64,000 nucleotides of DNA from an uncultured Collinsella sp. (GCA_938023705.1 CALJDJ010000100.1:1-64000); one strand, 5' to 3'; shown: positions 25,271-34,624, counted from the stretch's first letter. The notes: generated by a model from the letters alone, not told the origin. Made by a program: numbers and translations.

Positions 25271-26244
25271 TGACGATTCTTGCCGTCGCCGCCGGGTTCG
25301 CGACCGACCTTGCCTTCGGCGACCCGCGCTGGCTTCCCCATCCCGTCGTCGCCATGGGGCGCGCGATCACGTGTGCCGAAGGCCGCCTGCGGCGCGCATT
25401 CCCGCAAACGTCCGCGGGCACGCGCGCCGCAGGACTTGTGCTCGCCGTGGCGCTTCCGCTTGCGTGTGGGCTTTTGACCTGGGGAATCCTGCATCTTTGC
25501 GGCATGGTTCACTCCGGCCTGCGCTTCGTGGCCGAGGCATGGGCGAGCTATCAGATTCTCGCGGCATGCGAGCTGCGCCGCCAGAGCCTGGCCGTGGCCC
25601 GTGCGTTCTCGAGGGGCGGCCTTGTCGCGGCGCGTGAAGCTGTCGGGCTCATCGTGGGACGCGACACGTCTGTTCTCGACGAGCAGGGCGTCGCGCGCGC
25701 CGCCGTGGAAACGGTGGCGGAGAACGCGAGCGACGGCGTCATCGCGCCGCTTTTCTACCTTATGATCGGGGGTGCGCCTTTGGGCATGGCGTACAAGGCG
25801 GTGAACACGCTCGACAGCATGGTGGGCTACAAAAACGAGCGCTACATCGACTTCGGCTGCGCCTCGGCGCGCCTCGACGATGCGGTGAACTGGATTCCCT
25901 CGCGGTTATCGGCCCTGTTCATGATCGCCGTGTGCCCGATCGTCGGGCTCGACGCGCGCGGGGCGGCGCGCATCTGGCGCCGCGACAGGCGTCGCCATGC
26001 GAGCCCGAACGCGGCGCAGACCGAGTCGGCGTGCGCGGGTGCGCTCGGACTGCGCCTGGCAGGACCCGCGGTGTATTTCGGCAAGCTCGTTGAGAAACCG
26101 ACGATAGGCGACGCGTCCCGCGAAATCGAGTGGGGCGACATCGCCCGGGCGACAAGGCTCATGCTCGCCGCGTCCGTATGCGCGCTCGTCGTCTTCGGCG
26201 CCGCGCGCGCGGCGGTCGTGCTCGCCGTGGGGGCGATGGCATGA
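25270..26244 (+). CDS. cbiB: Adenosylcobinamide-phosphate synthase
   Basis: This 324-residue membrane protein attaches aminopropanol (or its phosphate) to adenosylcobyric acid. Family motifs are FATDLAFGDPRWLPHPVVAMG at the N-terminus, VETVAENASDGVIAPLFY, YKAVNTLDSMVGYKNERY and RLDDAVNWIPSRLSAL. ATG 25270 overlaps the stop of the previous gene by one base; a GTG at 25267 is an alternative. The frame stays open upstream within the previous gene, but that part is a shadow. Confidence 0.94.
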   Translation: MTILAVAAGFATDLAFGDPRWLPHPVVAMGRAITCAEGRLRRAFPQTSAGTRAAGLVLAVALPLACGLLTWGILHLCGMVHSGLRFVAEAWASYQILAACELRRQSLAVARAFSRGGLVAAREAVGLIVGRDTSVLDEQGVARAAVETVAENASDGVIAPLFYLMIGGAPLGMAYKAVNTLDSMVGYKNERYIDFGCASARLDDAVNWIPSRLSALFMIAVCPIVGLDARGAARIWRRDRRRHASPNAAQTESACAGALGLRLAGPAVYFGKLVEKPTIGDASREIEWGDIARATRLMLAASVCALVVFGAARAAVVLAVGAMA

Positions 26245-27464
26245 GGAAAGACCACGCCGCGCCCCGGGCTGCCGGGGGAATCCTGCGCGCCCGCACGCAT
26301 GGGGGCAGCGCGCAATCGCTCGGCATCGCTTGCGAAGGGGGTGCCTCCGACCTCATTGACTTCTCGGTGAACGTGAATCCGGCAGGCCCCTCGCCGCGCG
26401 CCGTCGCCGCAGCTTGCAAGGCGCTTTCTCGAATCGACGCCTACCCCGATAGGGAAAGCCTCGCCCTCGGTCGCGCGCTAGCGCGCGACCAGGGCATTCC
26501 CGAAGATACTATCGTCTGCGGCGCGGGCGCGTCCGACATCATCTGGCGGCTCGCCGCGGCGGTGCGCTCGAAACGCCTCGTCGTGTGCGCGCCGACGTTC
26601 TCTGAATATGCGGAGGCGGCATCGTACTACGGCGCATGCGTGCAGGAGTTCCCGCTCTCCGAAGCGGACGACTTCGACGTGCCTGCCTCCTTCGCCCGCG
26701 CGATCGAGGGGCCGAGAGACGTGGCGTACCTCTGCAATCCGAACAACCCGACGGGGCGCCTCGTCGACCCCCGTGTGATCGATGCTGCGGCCTGCCGCTG
26801 CGAGCAGGTGGGCGCGCTGCTCGTCGTGGACGAGTGCTTTCTCGGATTTGCGCCCGACGCCCGCGAAAGGAGCGTGGCCGCACGCGCCGCGTGTTCGCGC
26901 CATGTGGCCGTGCTCTCCGCGTTCACCAAGCTCTACGGAATGGCGGGGTTGCGGTTGGGATATCTGATCAGCGGAAACGCCCAACTCATCGAGGGGATTC
27001 GCCGGGCGGGGCAGGCGTGGCCCGTCTCCTCGGTCGCCGAGGCCGCGGGCATCGCCGCCCTGGAGGACGTTGAATACGTCTCGCGCACGCGCGATGTATT
27101 GGCGGGCGAGCGAGCTTGGCTTTCCCATGAGCTCTCCTCGCTCGGGCTTTCCGTCGTGCCGTCGGATGCGAACTTCCTTTTAGTCCGCACGCCGGCGAAA
27201 GACATCCCCGAGCGCCTGTATAAACAGGGGGTTTTGGTCCGCACGTGCGACTCGTTTTCGGTACTGTCCCGTTTCTGGTGCCGCGTCGCGGTGCGCACGC
27301 GCAAGGAGAATGCCCGGCTTGCGATGGCGTTCAGCCGTGCGCTTCGGGCGGAAGGCGCATCGGGCGAAGGCGAACCCGACGAACGGGGCGGCGCTTCTTG
27401 CAGCGGCGCTATGGCGGGCGCGGATGGCCGAGGCTCGGCGAAGGAGGTCGATACCCGTGGGTAG
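26241..27464 (+). CDS. cobD: L-threonine-O-3-phosphate decarboxylase-type aminotransferase
   Basis: This 407-residue PLP enzyme of the class I/HisC-like family would make aminopropanol phosphate for the nucleotide loop. It shows HGGSAQSLGIA, IDFSVNVNPAGPSP, YLCNPNNPTGRLV and the PLP-lysine motif SAFTKLYGMAGLRLGY. The C-terminal 40 residues are a Gly/Ala/Glu-rich extension beyond the usual length of about 360. The ATG at 26241 overlaps the cbiB stop. Its place between cbiB and cbiP supports the CobD role over histidinol-phosphate aminotransferase. Confidence 0.9.
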   Translation: MRKDHAAPRAAGGILRARTHGGSAQSLGIACEGGASDLIDFSVNVNPAGPSPRAVAAACKALSRIDAYPDRESLALGRALARDQGIPEDTIVCGAGASDIIWRLAAAVRSKRLVVCAPTFSEYAEAASYYGACVQEFPLSEADDFDVPASFARAIEGPRDVAYLCNPNNPTGRLVDPRVIDAAACRCEQVGALLVVDECFLGFAPDARERSVAARAACSRHVAVLSAFTKLYGMAGLRLGYLISGNAQLIEGIRRAGQAWPVSSVAEAAGIAALEDVEYVSRTRDVLAGERAWLSHELSSLGLSVVPSDANFLLVRTPAKDIPERLYKQGVLVRTCDSFSVLSRFWCRVAVRTRKENARLAMAFSRALRAEGASGEGEPDERGGASCSGAMAGADGRGSAKEVDTRG

Positions 27465-28956
27465 GGCGAAGCCCATCATGATCCAGGGCACCATGTCGAA
27501 CGCGGGGAAGAGCCTGCTTGCGGCTGGGCTGTGCCGCGTACTTTCGCAGGACGGCCTGCGCGTGACTCCCTTCAAGAGCCAGAACATGGCACTCAACAGC
27601 GGTGTCACGGCCGACGGGCTCGAGATGGGGCGCGCCCAGATCATGCAGGCCGAGGCGTGCGGCATCGCGCCCGACGTGCGCATGAACCCCATCCTGCTCA
27701 AGCCCGAAAGCGGCCACCGAAGCCAGCTCATCGTGGCCGGCAAGGCGCAGGGAGCCTTCGCTGCGAGGGACTACTTCGCGCGAAAGAAGGCGCTCATGCC
27801 GCAGATTTTGGAGGCGTTCGATTCGCTCGCGGAGGAAAACGACGTCATCGTCATCGAGGGCGCCGGCAGCCCCGCCGAAATCAACCTTGCCGAAAACGAC
27901 ATCGTCAACATGGGGCTCGCGCGCGCCGTGTCCTCCCCCGTGCTGCTCGCGGGCGACATCGACCCGGGCGGGGTGTTTGCCCAGCTCTACGGCACGGTCG
28001 CGCTCCTTGCGCCCGAGGACCGCGCGCTTTTGCGGGGGCTTGTGGTGAACAAGTTCCGCGGCGATGTGGAAATCCTGCGCCCGGGTTTGGCCCCGCTCGA
28101 GAAGATGTGCGGGGTTCCCGTCGTGGGGGTCGTGCCGTATCTTACGCTCGACCTGGACGACGAGGACTCGCTCGCGCCGCGCCTATCTGCCCGCGAGGCG
28201 CGCGGCGTCATCGACGTCGCCGTCGTGCGTCTTCCGCATCTGTCGAACTTCACCGACTTCGACCCGCTTTCGCGCGTGCCCGGCGTGGGCGTGCGCTACG
28301 TTTCCTCGACGACCGATCTGGGCCGACCCGACCTGGTGGTGCTTCCCGGCTCGAAGACCACGCTCGACGACGCGCGCTGGCTTGCGGCTAGCGGCATCGG
28401 AGCCTGTGTACGCGCGCTTTCGGGCGCGGGCACGCCGGTGCTCGGCATATGCGGAGGCTACCAGCTTTTGGGAGACGAGCTTTCCGACCCGCACGGCAGG
28501 GAAGGCGCTGGCACCGCGCGCGGGCTCGGGCTCATCCCTGCAAGTACGGTGTTCAAGGAGGAAAAGCGCCTCGCCCAGTCGGAGCTGCGCATCACGGGCG
28601 CCCAAGGCGCGTTCTCGGTGTGGAACGGCATGACGGCGCGCGGGTACGAGATTCACGACGGCGAAACGACCGTCTCCTGCGCCCCTGCGGGCACGATTGG
28701 CGGCAAACCAGAAGGCGCGGCCTGCGGAAACGTGTTCGGAACCTATCTCCACGGCCTGTTCGACGAACCGGGGGTGGCGCTCGCTCTCGCGCGCTCGCTC
28801 GCGCGCATGCGCGGCCTGCCCGAGAGCGTCGTGGGTGCTGCGGGCGCAGCGTCCGCAGCCGATCACCGTGCGCGCGAGTTCGACCGCCTGGCCGACGTCG
28901 TGCGCGGGGCGCTTGACATGGAGTATGTCTACCGCATTATCGAGGAGGGCGTATGA
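27457..28956 (+). CDS. cbiP: Adenosylcobyric acid synthase (glutamine-hydrolysing)
   Basis: This 499-residue amidotransferase amidates four carboxylates of the corrin. The N-terminal domain has IMIQGTMSNAGKSLLAAGLC, PFKSQNMALNSG and IDPGGVFAQLYG, all typical of CobQ/CbiP. The glutaminase domain has PVLGICGGYQLLG with the nucleophile Cys and GTYLHGLFD with the His. I chose GTG 27457 because GGAGGTCG at 27443 is well spaced; it overlaps cobD by 8 bases. An upstream in-frame ATG at 27310 is inside cobD and is rejected. Confidence 0.94.
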   Translation: MGRAKPIMIQGTMSNAGKSLLAAGLCRVLSQDGLRVTPFKSQNMALNSGVTADGLEMGRAQIMQAEACGIAPDVRMNPILLKPESGHRSQLIVAGKAQGAFAARDYFARKKALMPQILEAFDSLAEENDVIVIEGAGSPAEINLAENDIVNMGLARAVSSPVLLAGDIDPGGVFAQLYGTVALLAPEDRALLRGLVVNKFRGDVEILRPGLAPLEKMCGVPVVGVVPYLTLDLDDEDSLAPRLSAREARGVIDVAVVRLPHLSNFTDFDPLSRVPGVGVRYVSSTTDLGRPDLVVLPGSKTTLDDARWLAASGIGACVRALSGAGTPVLGICGGYQLLGDELSDPHGREGAGTARGLGLIPASTVFKEEKRLAQSELRITGAQGAFSVWNGMTARGYEIHDGETTVSCAPAGTIGGKPEGAACGNVFGTYLHGLFDEPGVALALARSLARMRGLPESVVGAAGAASAADHRAREFDRLADVVRGALDMEYVYRIIEEGV

Positions 28957-29468
28957 TCCACGTGTATCATGGCGACGGCAAAGGCAAGACCACGGCGGCG
29001 ATGGGCCTCGCCCTTCGCATGCTCGCCGCAGGCCGCCGCGTCGTCGTCGTGCAGTTCCTGAAAGACGGCGAAAGCGGGGAGGCGCGCCTGCTCGCCGAGC
29101 ATTTCGGCGTGCCCTTGTTCGCGGGGAAGGTGTCGGACAAGTTTACCTGGTCGATGACGTCGGAAGAACTTGCCGCGACGTGCGAGCTGCACGATGGGAA
29201 CCTCGCTTCCGCGCTCGCCGAGCTCGAGGGCGCTCAGGAGGGGCTGCTCGTGCTCGACGAGGCGCTCGACGCGCTTTCGAAGGGGCTTGTCGACGAGGCG
29301 CTCGTGGACCGCGCGCTCGATATGTCCGCGCGTGGCGTCGAAGTAGCGCTCACCGGGCGCGCGCCTTCCCGCAAAATCGTGGAGAAGGCCGACTACATAA
29401 CCGAGATGCGGTGCGAGAAACACCCCTACTCTCAGGGGATATGTGCAAGGGAAGGAGTGGAGTACTAG
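28953..29468 (+). CDS. btuR: Corrinoid adenosyltransferase (BtuR/CobA type)
   Basis: This 171-residue protein transfers the adenosyl group from ATP to cob(I)yrinate or cobinamide. The P-loop is VYHGDGKGKTTAAMGLALRM, and GLLVLDEALDALSKGL and VEVALTGRAPSRKIVEKAD match BtuR/CobO. It overlaps cbiP by 4 bases (ATGA) and abuts cbiC with no gap. It also lets the cell adenosylate imported corrinoids. Confidence 0.93.
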   Translation: MIHVYHGDGKGKTTAAMGLALRMLAAGRRVVVVQFLKDGESGEARLLAEHFGVPLFAGKVSDKFTWSMTSEELAATCELHDGNLASALAELEGAQEGLLVLDEALDALSKGLVDEALVDRALDMSARGVEVALTGRAPSRKIVEKADYITEMRCEKHPYSQGICAREGVEY

Positions 29469-30110
29469 ATGGATTCCAAGGAGATGGCGCCCGGCGACAT
29501 CGAGCGGCGCAGCTTCGAGATCATCACCGAAGAGCTCGGCAGCCGCACGTTCCCGCCGCTCGAAGGGCCCGTCGTTAAACGCGTCATCCACACCACTGCC
29601 GACTTCTCGTACGCCGATTCCCTCGTGTTCACCCATGACGCTGCGCACTGTGCGCTCGACGCTCTGCGTGCAGGGGCCACGGTGCTCACCGACACGAACA
29701 TGGCGCTCGCAGGCATAAGCAAGCCCGCGCTCGCGAAGCTCGGCTGCAAGGCCGTGTGCTACATGGCCGACCCTGATGTCGCCGCGGCTGCGCGCGCCGC
29801 GGGCACGACTCGCGCCGTTGCGAGCATGGACAAAGCTTGCCGCATCGAGGGTCCGCTCATCGTGGCCGTCGGCAACGCTCCCACAGCACTTCTGCGCCTC
29901 GCCGAGCTCATGGACGCGGGGAAGATCGCGCCCGCGCTCGTCGTTGGGGTGCCGGTCGGGTTTGTGAACGTGGTCGAGGCGAAAGAGGAGCTACTCGCGC
30001 GACGCGTGCCGGCCATCGTCGCGAGGGGTCGCAAGGGCGGCTCGACCGTGGCGGCGGCCATTATGAACGCGCTGCTCTACCAGATCACGCGCACGGGTGG
30101 CGCGAAGTGA
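29469..30110 (+). CDS. cbiC: Cobalt-precorrin-8 methylmutase
   Basis: This 213-residue CbiC moves the C11 methyl group to C12 to give cobyrinate. KRVIHTTADFSYADSLVF contains the catalytic His, and GATVLTDTNMALAGISK, VGNAPTALLRLAEL and VGVPVGFVNVVEAKEEL match the family well. The ATG directly follows the btuR stop, and cbiJ overlaps its end by 4 bases. Confidence 0.95.
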   Translation: MDSKEMAPGDIERRSFEIITEELGSRTFPPLEGPVVKRVIHTTADFSYADSLVFTHDAAHCALDALRAGATVLTDTNMALAGISKPALAKLGCKAVCYMADPDVAAAARAAGTTRAVASMDKACRIEGPLIVAVGNAPTALLRLAELMDAGKIAPALVVGVPVGFVNVVEAKEELLARRVPAIVARGRKGGSTVAAAIMNALLYQITRTGGAK

Positions 30111-30880
30111 CGGCCCCTGCATCCGTGCCGGCGCTGCGCATCTTCGCCGGCACCACCGAGGGCCGCCTTCTGTGTGAATGGGCGAGCGGGGCGGGCATCC
30201 CCGCCCGTGCCTACGCGGCAACCGAGTACGGAGGCGAGCTTTTGGGTGAGCTTCCGGGCATCGAGGTGCATGCGGGCAGGCTCGACGATGCCGACATGGA
30301 GCGCGAGCTTTCCGGCGCGCGTATCGTCGTCGACGCCACGCACCCCTTCGCTACGCTCGCAAGCGACAACATCCGGGCCGCTTCGCTCGCCGTGGGTGCA
30401 CGATGCCTGCGCCTTGCGCGCCCGGTCGAGGCGCTGCCCAAAGGCGTCGTGCCGGTCGCGTCGATCGCCTGCGCGGCGCGCTTTCTCTCCGAGAACCCGG
30501 GTCGCGTTCTTCTCACGACGGGGAGCAAGGAGCTTGCTCCCTACACACACGTCGCCGATTTCGCGGAGCGCTTCTTCGTGCGTGTGCTCCCGCTGCCCGG
30601 TGCTATAACGAAGTGCATCGACGCGGGGTTTTCGCCGTCGCACGTCATCGGCATGCAGGGGCCCTTCACCCGCGAGCTCAACGAGGCGATGCTTCGGCAG
30701 GTGGGCGCCCAGTGGCTTGTGACCAAGGACTCGGGAACCGTAGGCGGCACGGCCGAGAAGCTCGCCGCAGCGCGCGCCGTGGGAGCGCGCTGTGTCGTGG
30801 TCACCCGTCCCGCCGAGGGAGGCGGGGCCCTTTCGCTTCGGGAAGTGGAAGATGCGCTCTTACGGGAGTTCGCGCGCTAG
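30107..30880 (+). CDS. cbiJ: Cobalt-precorrin-6A reductase
   Basis: This protein of about 257 residues reduces cobalt-precorrin-6A with NAD(P)H. It has RIFAGTTEGRLLCEWA at the N-terminus, VVDATHPFATLASDNI, LLTTGSKELAPYT and VTKDSGTVGGTAEKLAAA, all typical of CbiJ/CobK. The GTG start overlaps the cbiC stop by 4 bases. It is the last gene of the plus-strand operon and no strong terminator follows; only a weak CGCC/GGCG hairpin with a T-run is seen near 30950-30971. Confidence 0.94.
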   Translation: MTAPASVPALRIFAGTTEGRLLCEWASGAGIPARAYAATEYGGELLGELPGIEVHAGRLDDADMERELSGARIVVDATHPFATLASDNIRAASLAVGARCLRLARPVEALPKGVVPVASIACAARFLSENPGRVLLTTGSKELAPYTHVADFAERFFVRVLPLPGAITKCIDAGFSPSHVIGMQGPFTRELNEAMLRQVGAQWLVTKDSGTVGGTAEKLAAARAVGARCVVVTRPAEGGGALSLREVEDALLREFAR

Positions 30881-31089
30881 GCGCTCGCCGCGCCTGCGCG
30901 CCCTCCCGCCCGCGTGGGGGGTGTTCCTGTAGTTCTGTCAAGAAGGATTCGCCCTTTCGATAGGCGTTTTTGGCAATGCTGACGCAGGCCCTGCCGGGCC
31001 CAGGCCGACTTCGGCGAGGCCGATCTCTACGTTTCCGGCGTCCGCACCCCCAAACGGTTCCTAATTCGCCGCAACTTGTTGGTGGTGGC
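30881..31089. other. Intergenic junction at the right edge of the cobalamin block
   Basis: This stretch separates the plus-strand cobalamin operon from the minus-strand MacB-like permease, so the two transcripts converge here. It contains a short hairpin with a T-run near 30950-30971 and GC-rich inverted segments around 31000-31030. No convincing gene or mobile-element end was seen. Confidence 0.4.
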
Positions 31090-32304
31090 TTACTGGTAGC
31101 GTAGGCACTCCACCGGGTTGAGCTTTGCCGCGCGGCGAGCGGGGTAGAAGCCAAAGATCACGCCGATGCCGACGGAGACGCCGAAGGCCAGCAGCACCGT
31201 GGCGATTGAAAAGCTCGGTGTGATCTCCCCACTGGCACCGAGCTCGTTGAGAACCCCTGATCCTGCGGCAAACATCGCGAGGCCCCAGGCCAGCAGATAG
31301 CCAATCAGGACACCCAGCAGGCCACCGGTGACGCACAGCGCCGAGGACTCGGCCAAAAACTGCGCGGTGATATCGCGGCGACTGGCGCCCAAGGCACGGC
31401 GAATACCGATCTCGCGGATGCGCTCAGTCACGTTGGTAAGCATCATATTCATAATGCCGATTCCGCCGACAAGCAGTGAGATACTGGCGACAGCGCCCAT
31501 GATGAGCGAGAAGGCGCCCATAAACGAGTTGAGTGCATCGATGGCGCTTTTCATGGAGGTCGCCGATACGCTGTCGTACTCATCATCCTCCGAGATGCCC
31601 TTCATCGCGCGCACCTTAGACTCGATGGTCTTGCAGAGCTCGTCCATGTCTGTGCCCTCGGCGGCAAGTGCCGTCACGCTGGGGAATGAAGGATTCTCGT
31701 CGCCAAACAGGCCGGAGATGGTTTCGCGTGGCATATATAGCGTGAGCGAGCCCATGGAGTCGCTGCCGCCATCAATCACGCCTACAATCTGCACCTCGCC
31801 GTTGGACACCTTGATGGTTTTCCCCAGTGCGTCCTGTTCGTTGCCGTAAAGCTGATCGGCGCCGCCGCGGCTGATGAGCGCCACGCGCGAGCCTGATTGA
31901 GACTCTGCCTGTGAATAGACACGTCCCGCAACGAGCTTGCTGGCGCCCACGGCATCGAGCATGTCGCTATCGACGCCGTGTGCCATGACGGTATAGCTTT
32001 TATCCCCGACCTTGTACTCGGAATAGGCGCTATCGACGATGCCGATCTGCTCAATCTGCGGCACCAGTTTGCGAAGCTTTTCCACATCCGAATCGGTGAG
32101 TTCTTGGGACGAATAGATCTCTACCATGCGGGCTGCATTGAGGCCCAGGCTGTTGACCAGGCTGTTTTGGATGCCGCCGATGAGCGAAGTCATGGCGATG
32201 ACCGAGGCGATGCCAATGACGATGCCAAGGATGGTGAGCAGGCTGCGTCCCTTGTTGGCCTCGAGCGAGTGAAGGGCTTCTTGGACAAGATCGCGGGTGC
32301 TCAT
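31090..32304 (-). CDS. MacB-like ABC transporter permease
   Basis: This 404-residue protein has the FtsX/MacB permease layout: one transmembrane segment near the N-terminus (LLTILGIVIGIASVIAM), a large extracytoplasmic domain, then three more segments including ASISLLVGGIGIMNMMLTNV. ERIREIGIRRALGASRRDI is the family signature. It overlaps the ATPase gene by 4 bases and ends the adaptor-ATPase-permease operon. It probably exports a peptide, lipid or toxic compound; the substrate is unknown. Confidence 0.9.
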   Translation of the reverse strand: MSTRDLVQEALHSLEANKGRSLLTILGIVIGIASVIAMTSLIGGIQNSLVNSLGLNAARMVEIYSSQELTDSDVEKLRKLVPQIEQIGIVDSAYSEYKVGDKSYTVMAHGVDSDMLDAVGASKLVAGRVYSQAESQSGSRVALISRGGADQLYGNEQDALGKTIKVSNGEVQIVGVIDGGSDSMGSLTLYMPRETISGLFGDENPSFPSVTALAAEGTDMDELCKTIESKVRAMKGISEDDEYDSVSATSMKSAIDALNSFMGAFSLIMGAVASISLLVGGIGIMNMMLTNVTERIREIGIRRALGASRRDITAQFLAESSALCVTGGLLGVLIGYLLAWGLAMFAAGSGVLNELGASGEITPSFSIATVLLAFGVSVGIGVIFGFYPARRAAKLNPVECLRYQ

Positions 32305-33074
32305 TCCTTCGCTCCCTTCGGCTGATTGGTGGATGTCGAAATCGTGGGCAGGGCGTTCACGGCCCCGCGTAACGTATTCGGTGTATGCGCGACATATGCG
32401 CCGTCATGGATTCGCCCGTCACGGATGGTTACGGCTCGATCGGCCTCGGCGGCGATGCCGGGGTCATGCGTGATGAGTACGATGGTCTTGCCGCGTTTCT
32501 GGAGCTTGTGGAAGGTTTCCATGACGAGCGCCCCGGTTGTCGAGTCTAGATTTCCCGTTGGCTCGTCGGCCAAAATGATGGGCGGGTCGTTGACGAGGGC
32601 GCGCGCGATGGCGACGCGCTGCATCTGTCCGCCCGAGAGTTCCGATATGCGGTGGTCCCAATGGTCGACCGGCAGTGTGACGGCTTGCAGCGCGTGCACG
32701 GCGCGCATCTCGCGCTGGCTACGCGGCACATTGGTGTAGGACAGCGGCAGCATGACGTTTTCGATCACCGTCAGACGCGGCAGCAAGTTAAAACTCTGAA
32801 AGACAAAGCCGATGCTCAGCGCGCGCACCTCGGTGAGCTCATCATCGTCGAGCTCGGCGACGTTGAGCCCTTGCAGGAAATAATCACCCGCCGTCGGCTT
32901 GTCCAAGCAGCCCAGGATGTTCATGAGCGTCGACTTGCCCGAGCCCGAGGGGCCGGTGATTGCGACGAACTCACCGGGGTTCACCGCCAGGCTCACGTTG
33001 TGCAGGATGTGGGCGCAACCGGCCTCGCTCTCAAAGATGCGGTGCACGTTGCGGATGTCGATGACGGGACGCAT
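32301..33074 (-). CDS. MacB/LolD-type ABC transporter ATPase
   Basis: This 257-residue ATPase has Walker A ITGPSGSGKSTLMNILGCLD, signature LSGGQMQRVAIARAL, Walker B PIILADEPTGNLDS and switch His ITHDPGIA. The stretch LGCLDKPTAGDY is typical of the LolD/MacB branch that serves FtsX-like permeases. It overlaps its neighbours on both sides, so translation of the three genes is probably coupled. Confidence 0.93.
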   Translation of the reverse strand: MRPVIDIRNVHRIFESEAGCAHILHNVSLAVNPGEFVAITGPSGSGKSTLMNILGCLDKPTAGDYFLQGLNVAELDDDELTEVRALSIGFVFQSFNLLPRLTVIENVMLPLSYTNVPRSQREMRAVHALQAVTLPVDHWDHRISELSGGQMQRVAIARALVNDPPIILADEPTGNLDSTTGALVMETFHKLQKRGKTIVLITHDPGIAAEADRAVTIRDGRIHDGAYVAHTPNTLRGAVNALPTISTSTNQPKGAKE

Positions 33075-34492
33075 TACTTGCCCTCGTCGGCAGACATATT
33101 GTCGCCGCCGTCTGCCGTCATGCCTGTGCCGGTATCCGTCACGATGGTGTCGCCGTCGCGTAACTTGGTAACCGGGACGTCTGGGTTGATCTCGTTGCCC
33201 TGGTCGTCGCGCTTGACCTGCGTCTTACCGACTACAGCCTCGTTGTCGTTTTGCGTCACGACGGTCACCTTCACGCGGCGCGTCTTCTTGCCTTCCGAAT
33301 CGGTGGCCAGATTGACGTAATAGTGCTCGCCATCTTCGGTCATCAGCGCCATGGTCGGCACCATAACCACGTCGTCGAGCTTCTCGGTCACTACCGAGAC
33401 CTCGGCAGTCATACCCGGCTTAAGGCGACTGTCGGGTGCTTCGATGAGGATGTCGACGTTAAAGGTTACGCTGCCGCCGCCGGAGTTGGAGTCGGAGTTT
33501 GCCACCGAGGCGATGGCCGTGACCGTTCCCTGGCTCACGATATCGGGAAACGCTGGATAGGTCACGTTGGCGCTCTGGCCCACGGCGATCTTGGCGATAT
33601 CCTTTTCGCCCACCTGCACGGTCACCTTCATCTTGGACAGGTCGGCAATCTGCATGCACTGCTTGCCGCCGCTTGTATCGCTTTCGCCCATGATCATGCC
33701 GCCTGTTACCGTGGCGCCCACCTTGGCGTTGAGCTCCACGATGCTACCCGAGCTCGGGGCCGTGACCGTACGGCTGGCGGCCTTGGCGTTCGCCTGGTCG
33801 AGGTTTGCCTGGGCCGATGCGAGGCTGCGCTGCGCGGCCGATACGGCGTTCGTGTCCGCTGATGCGGCGGAGACGCCAGCCGCTGCGGAAGCTCCATCGA
33901 CGTCCGTCGTTGGGGTGGCCTGCGCGACAGCGGCGGCTTTCTGCGCGTTGGTGAGGTCTTCCTGGGCGGCTGCAACTGCACGCTGCGCCTCGGCAACGTT
34001 GCGATCGAGCTCGTCGTTTTTAATGGTCATAAGCACGTCGCCCTCGTTGACGGATTGGCCTGCCTGCACGTTGATCGAATCGACCGTACCGTCGACAGAA
34101 GGGGAGACCACTGAGGACGAAATGGGTTTGAGCTGGCCTTTCGCCTCGACCGTTGTGGTAAACGTGCCCTCGGTCACCATGTCGGTCACAGGCCCGCTAG
34201 CGCCCTGCGGCTGCGCATTGATAACCAGGGTTGCGACAATGGCAATGAGCGCGATGGCACCTACGACGCCAGCGGCAATACCGCGTCGAATCAGCTTTTT
34301 GCGTCGACGTTCGGCACGTTTTGCCTTGAGCTTGGCATACGCCTCTTCATCGGAAATTTCGGCCGTATCGTTCGTGCGTTCGCTCTGCTTGTCGGCATGT
34401 ACGTTTTTAATCAGAGGAATCGTTTCGGTGGCACCATCGGGCGTGTACTCGGCATCATCCGGGCCTGGGGTGATGGTGGGGACATTCGGCAT
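33074..34492 (-). CDS. MacA/HlyD-family efflux adaptor protein
   Basis: This 472-residue membrane fusion protein has a cytoplasmic N-terminus of about 85 residues, one transmembrane segment (GVVGAIALIAIVATLVI) and an extracytoplasmic adaptor. VVSPSVDGTVDSINVQAGQ and IVELNAKVGATVTGG are the two halves of the lipoyl/barrel-sandwich domain around an Ala/Gln-rich coiled coil. The C-terminal part is Asp/Gly rich. As in Gram-positive MacA-like proteins, it would link with the permease at the cell surface. It overlaps the ATPase gene by one base. Confidence 0.87.
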   Translation of the reverse strand: MPNVPTITPGPDDAEYTPDGATETIPLIKNVHADKQSERTNDTAEISDEEAYAKLKAKRAERRRKKLIRRGIAAGVVGAIALIAIVATLVINAQPQGASGPVTDMVTEGTFTTTVEAKGQLKPISSSVVSPSVDGTVDSINVQAGQSVNEGDVLMTIKNDELDRNVAEAQRAVAAAQEDLTNAQKAAAVAQATPTTDVDGASAAAGVSAASADTNAVSAAQRSLASAQANLDQANAKAASRTVTAPSSGSIVELNAKVGATVTGGMIMGESDTSGGKQCMQIADLSKMKVTVQVGEKDIAKIAVGQSANVTYPAFPDIVSQGTVTAIASVANSDSNSGGGSVTFNVDILIEAPDSRLKPGMTAEVSVVTEKLDDVVMVPTMALMTEDGEHYYVNLATDSEGKKTRRVKVTVVTQNDNEAVVGKTQVKRDDQGNEINPDVPVTKLRDGDTIVTDTGTGMTADGGDNMSADEGK

Positions 34493-34525
34493 AGCGTCTC
34501 CTTTATAGAAAGTTCCTCAATAAGT

Positions 34526-34557
34526 ATATGCGCTCGTCGCGTAAGGCGGGCGCATAT
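34526..34557. repeat. Hairpin upstream of the adaptor gene
   Basis: An 8-base perfect inverted repeat, ATATGCGC at 34526-34533 and GCGCATAT at 34550-34557, lies between the L,D-transpeptidase stop and the adaptor start, both on the minus strand. It could end the upstream transcript or be an operator. Confidence 0.5.
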
Positions 34558-34624
34558 GGCGGATTCTTTCGGAACTGTTAGATTGGTCGCAGCGGCTCCA
34601 CGTTGTAGGAATGCGCGCGTTGCA

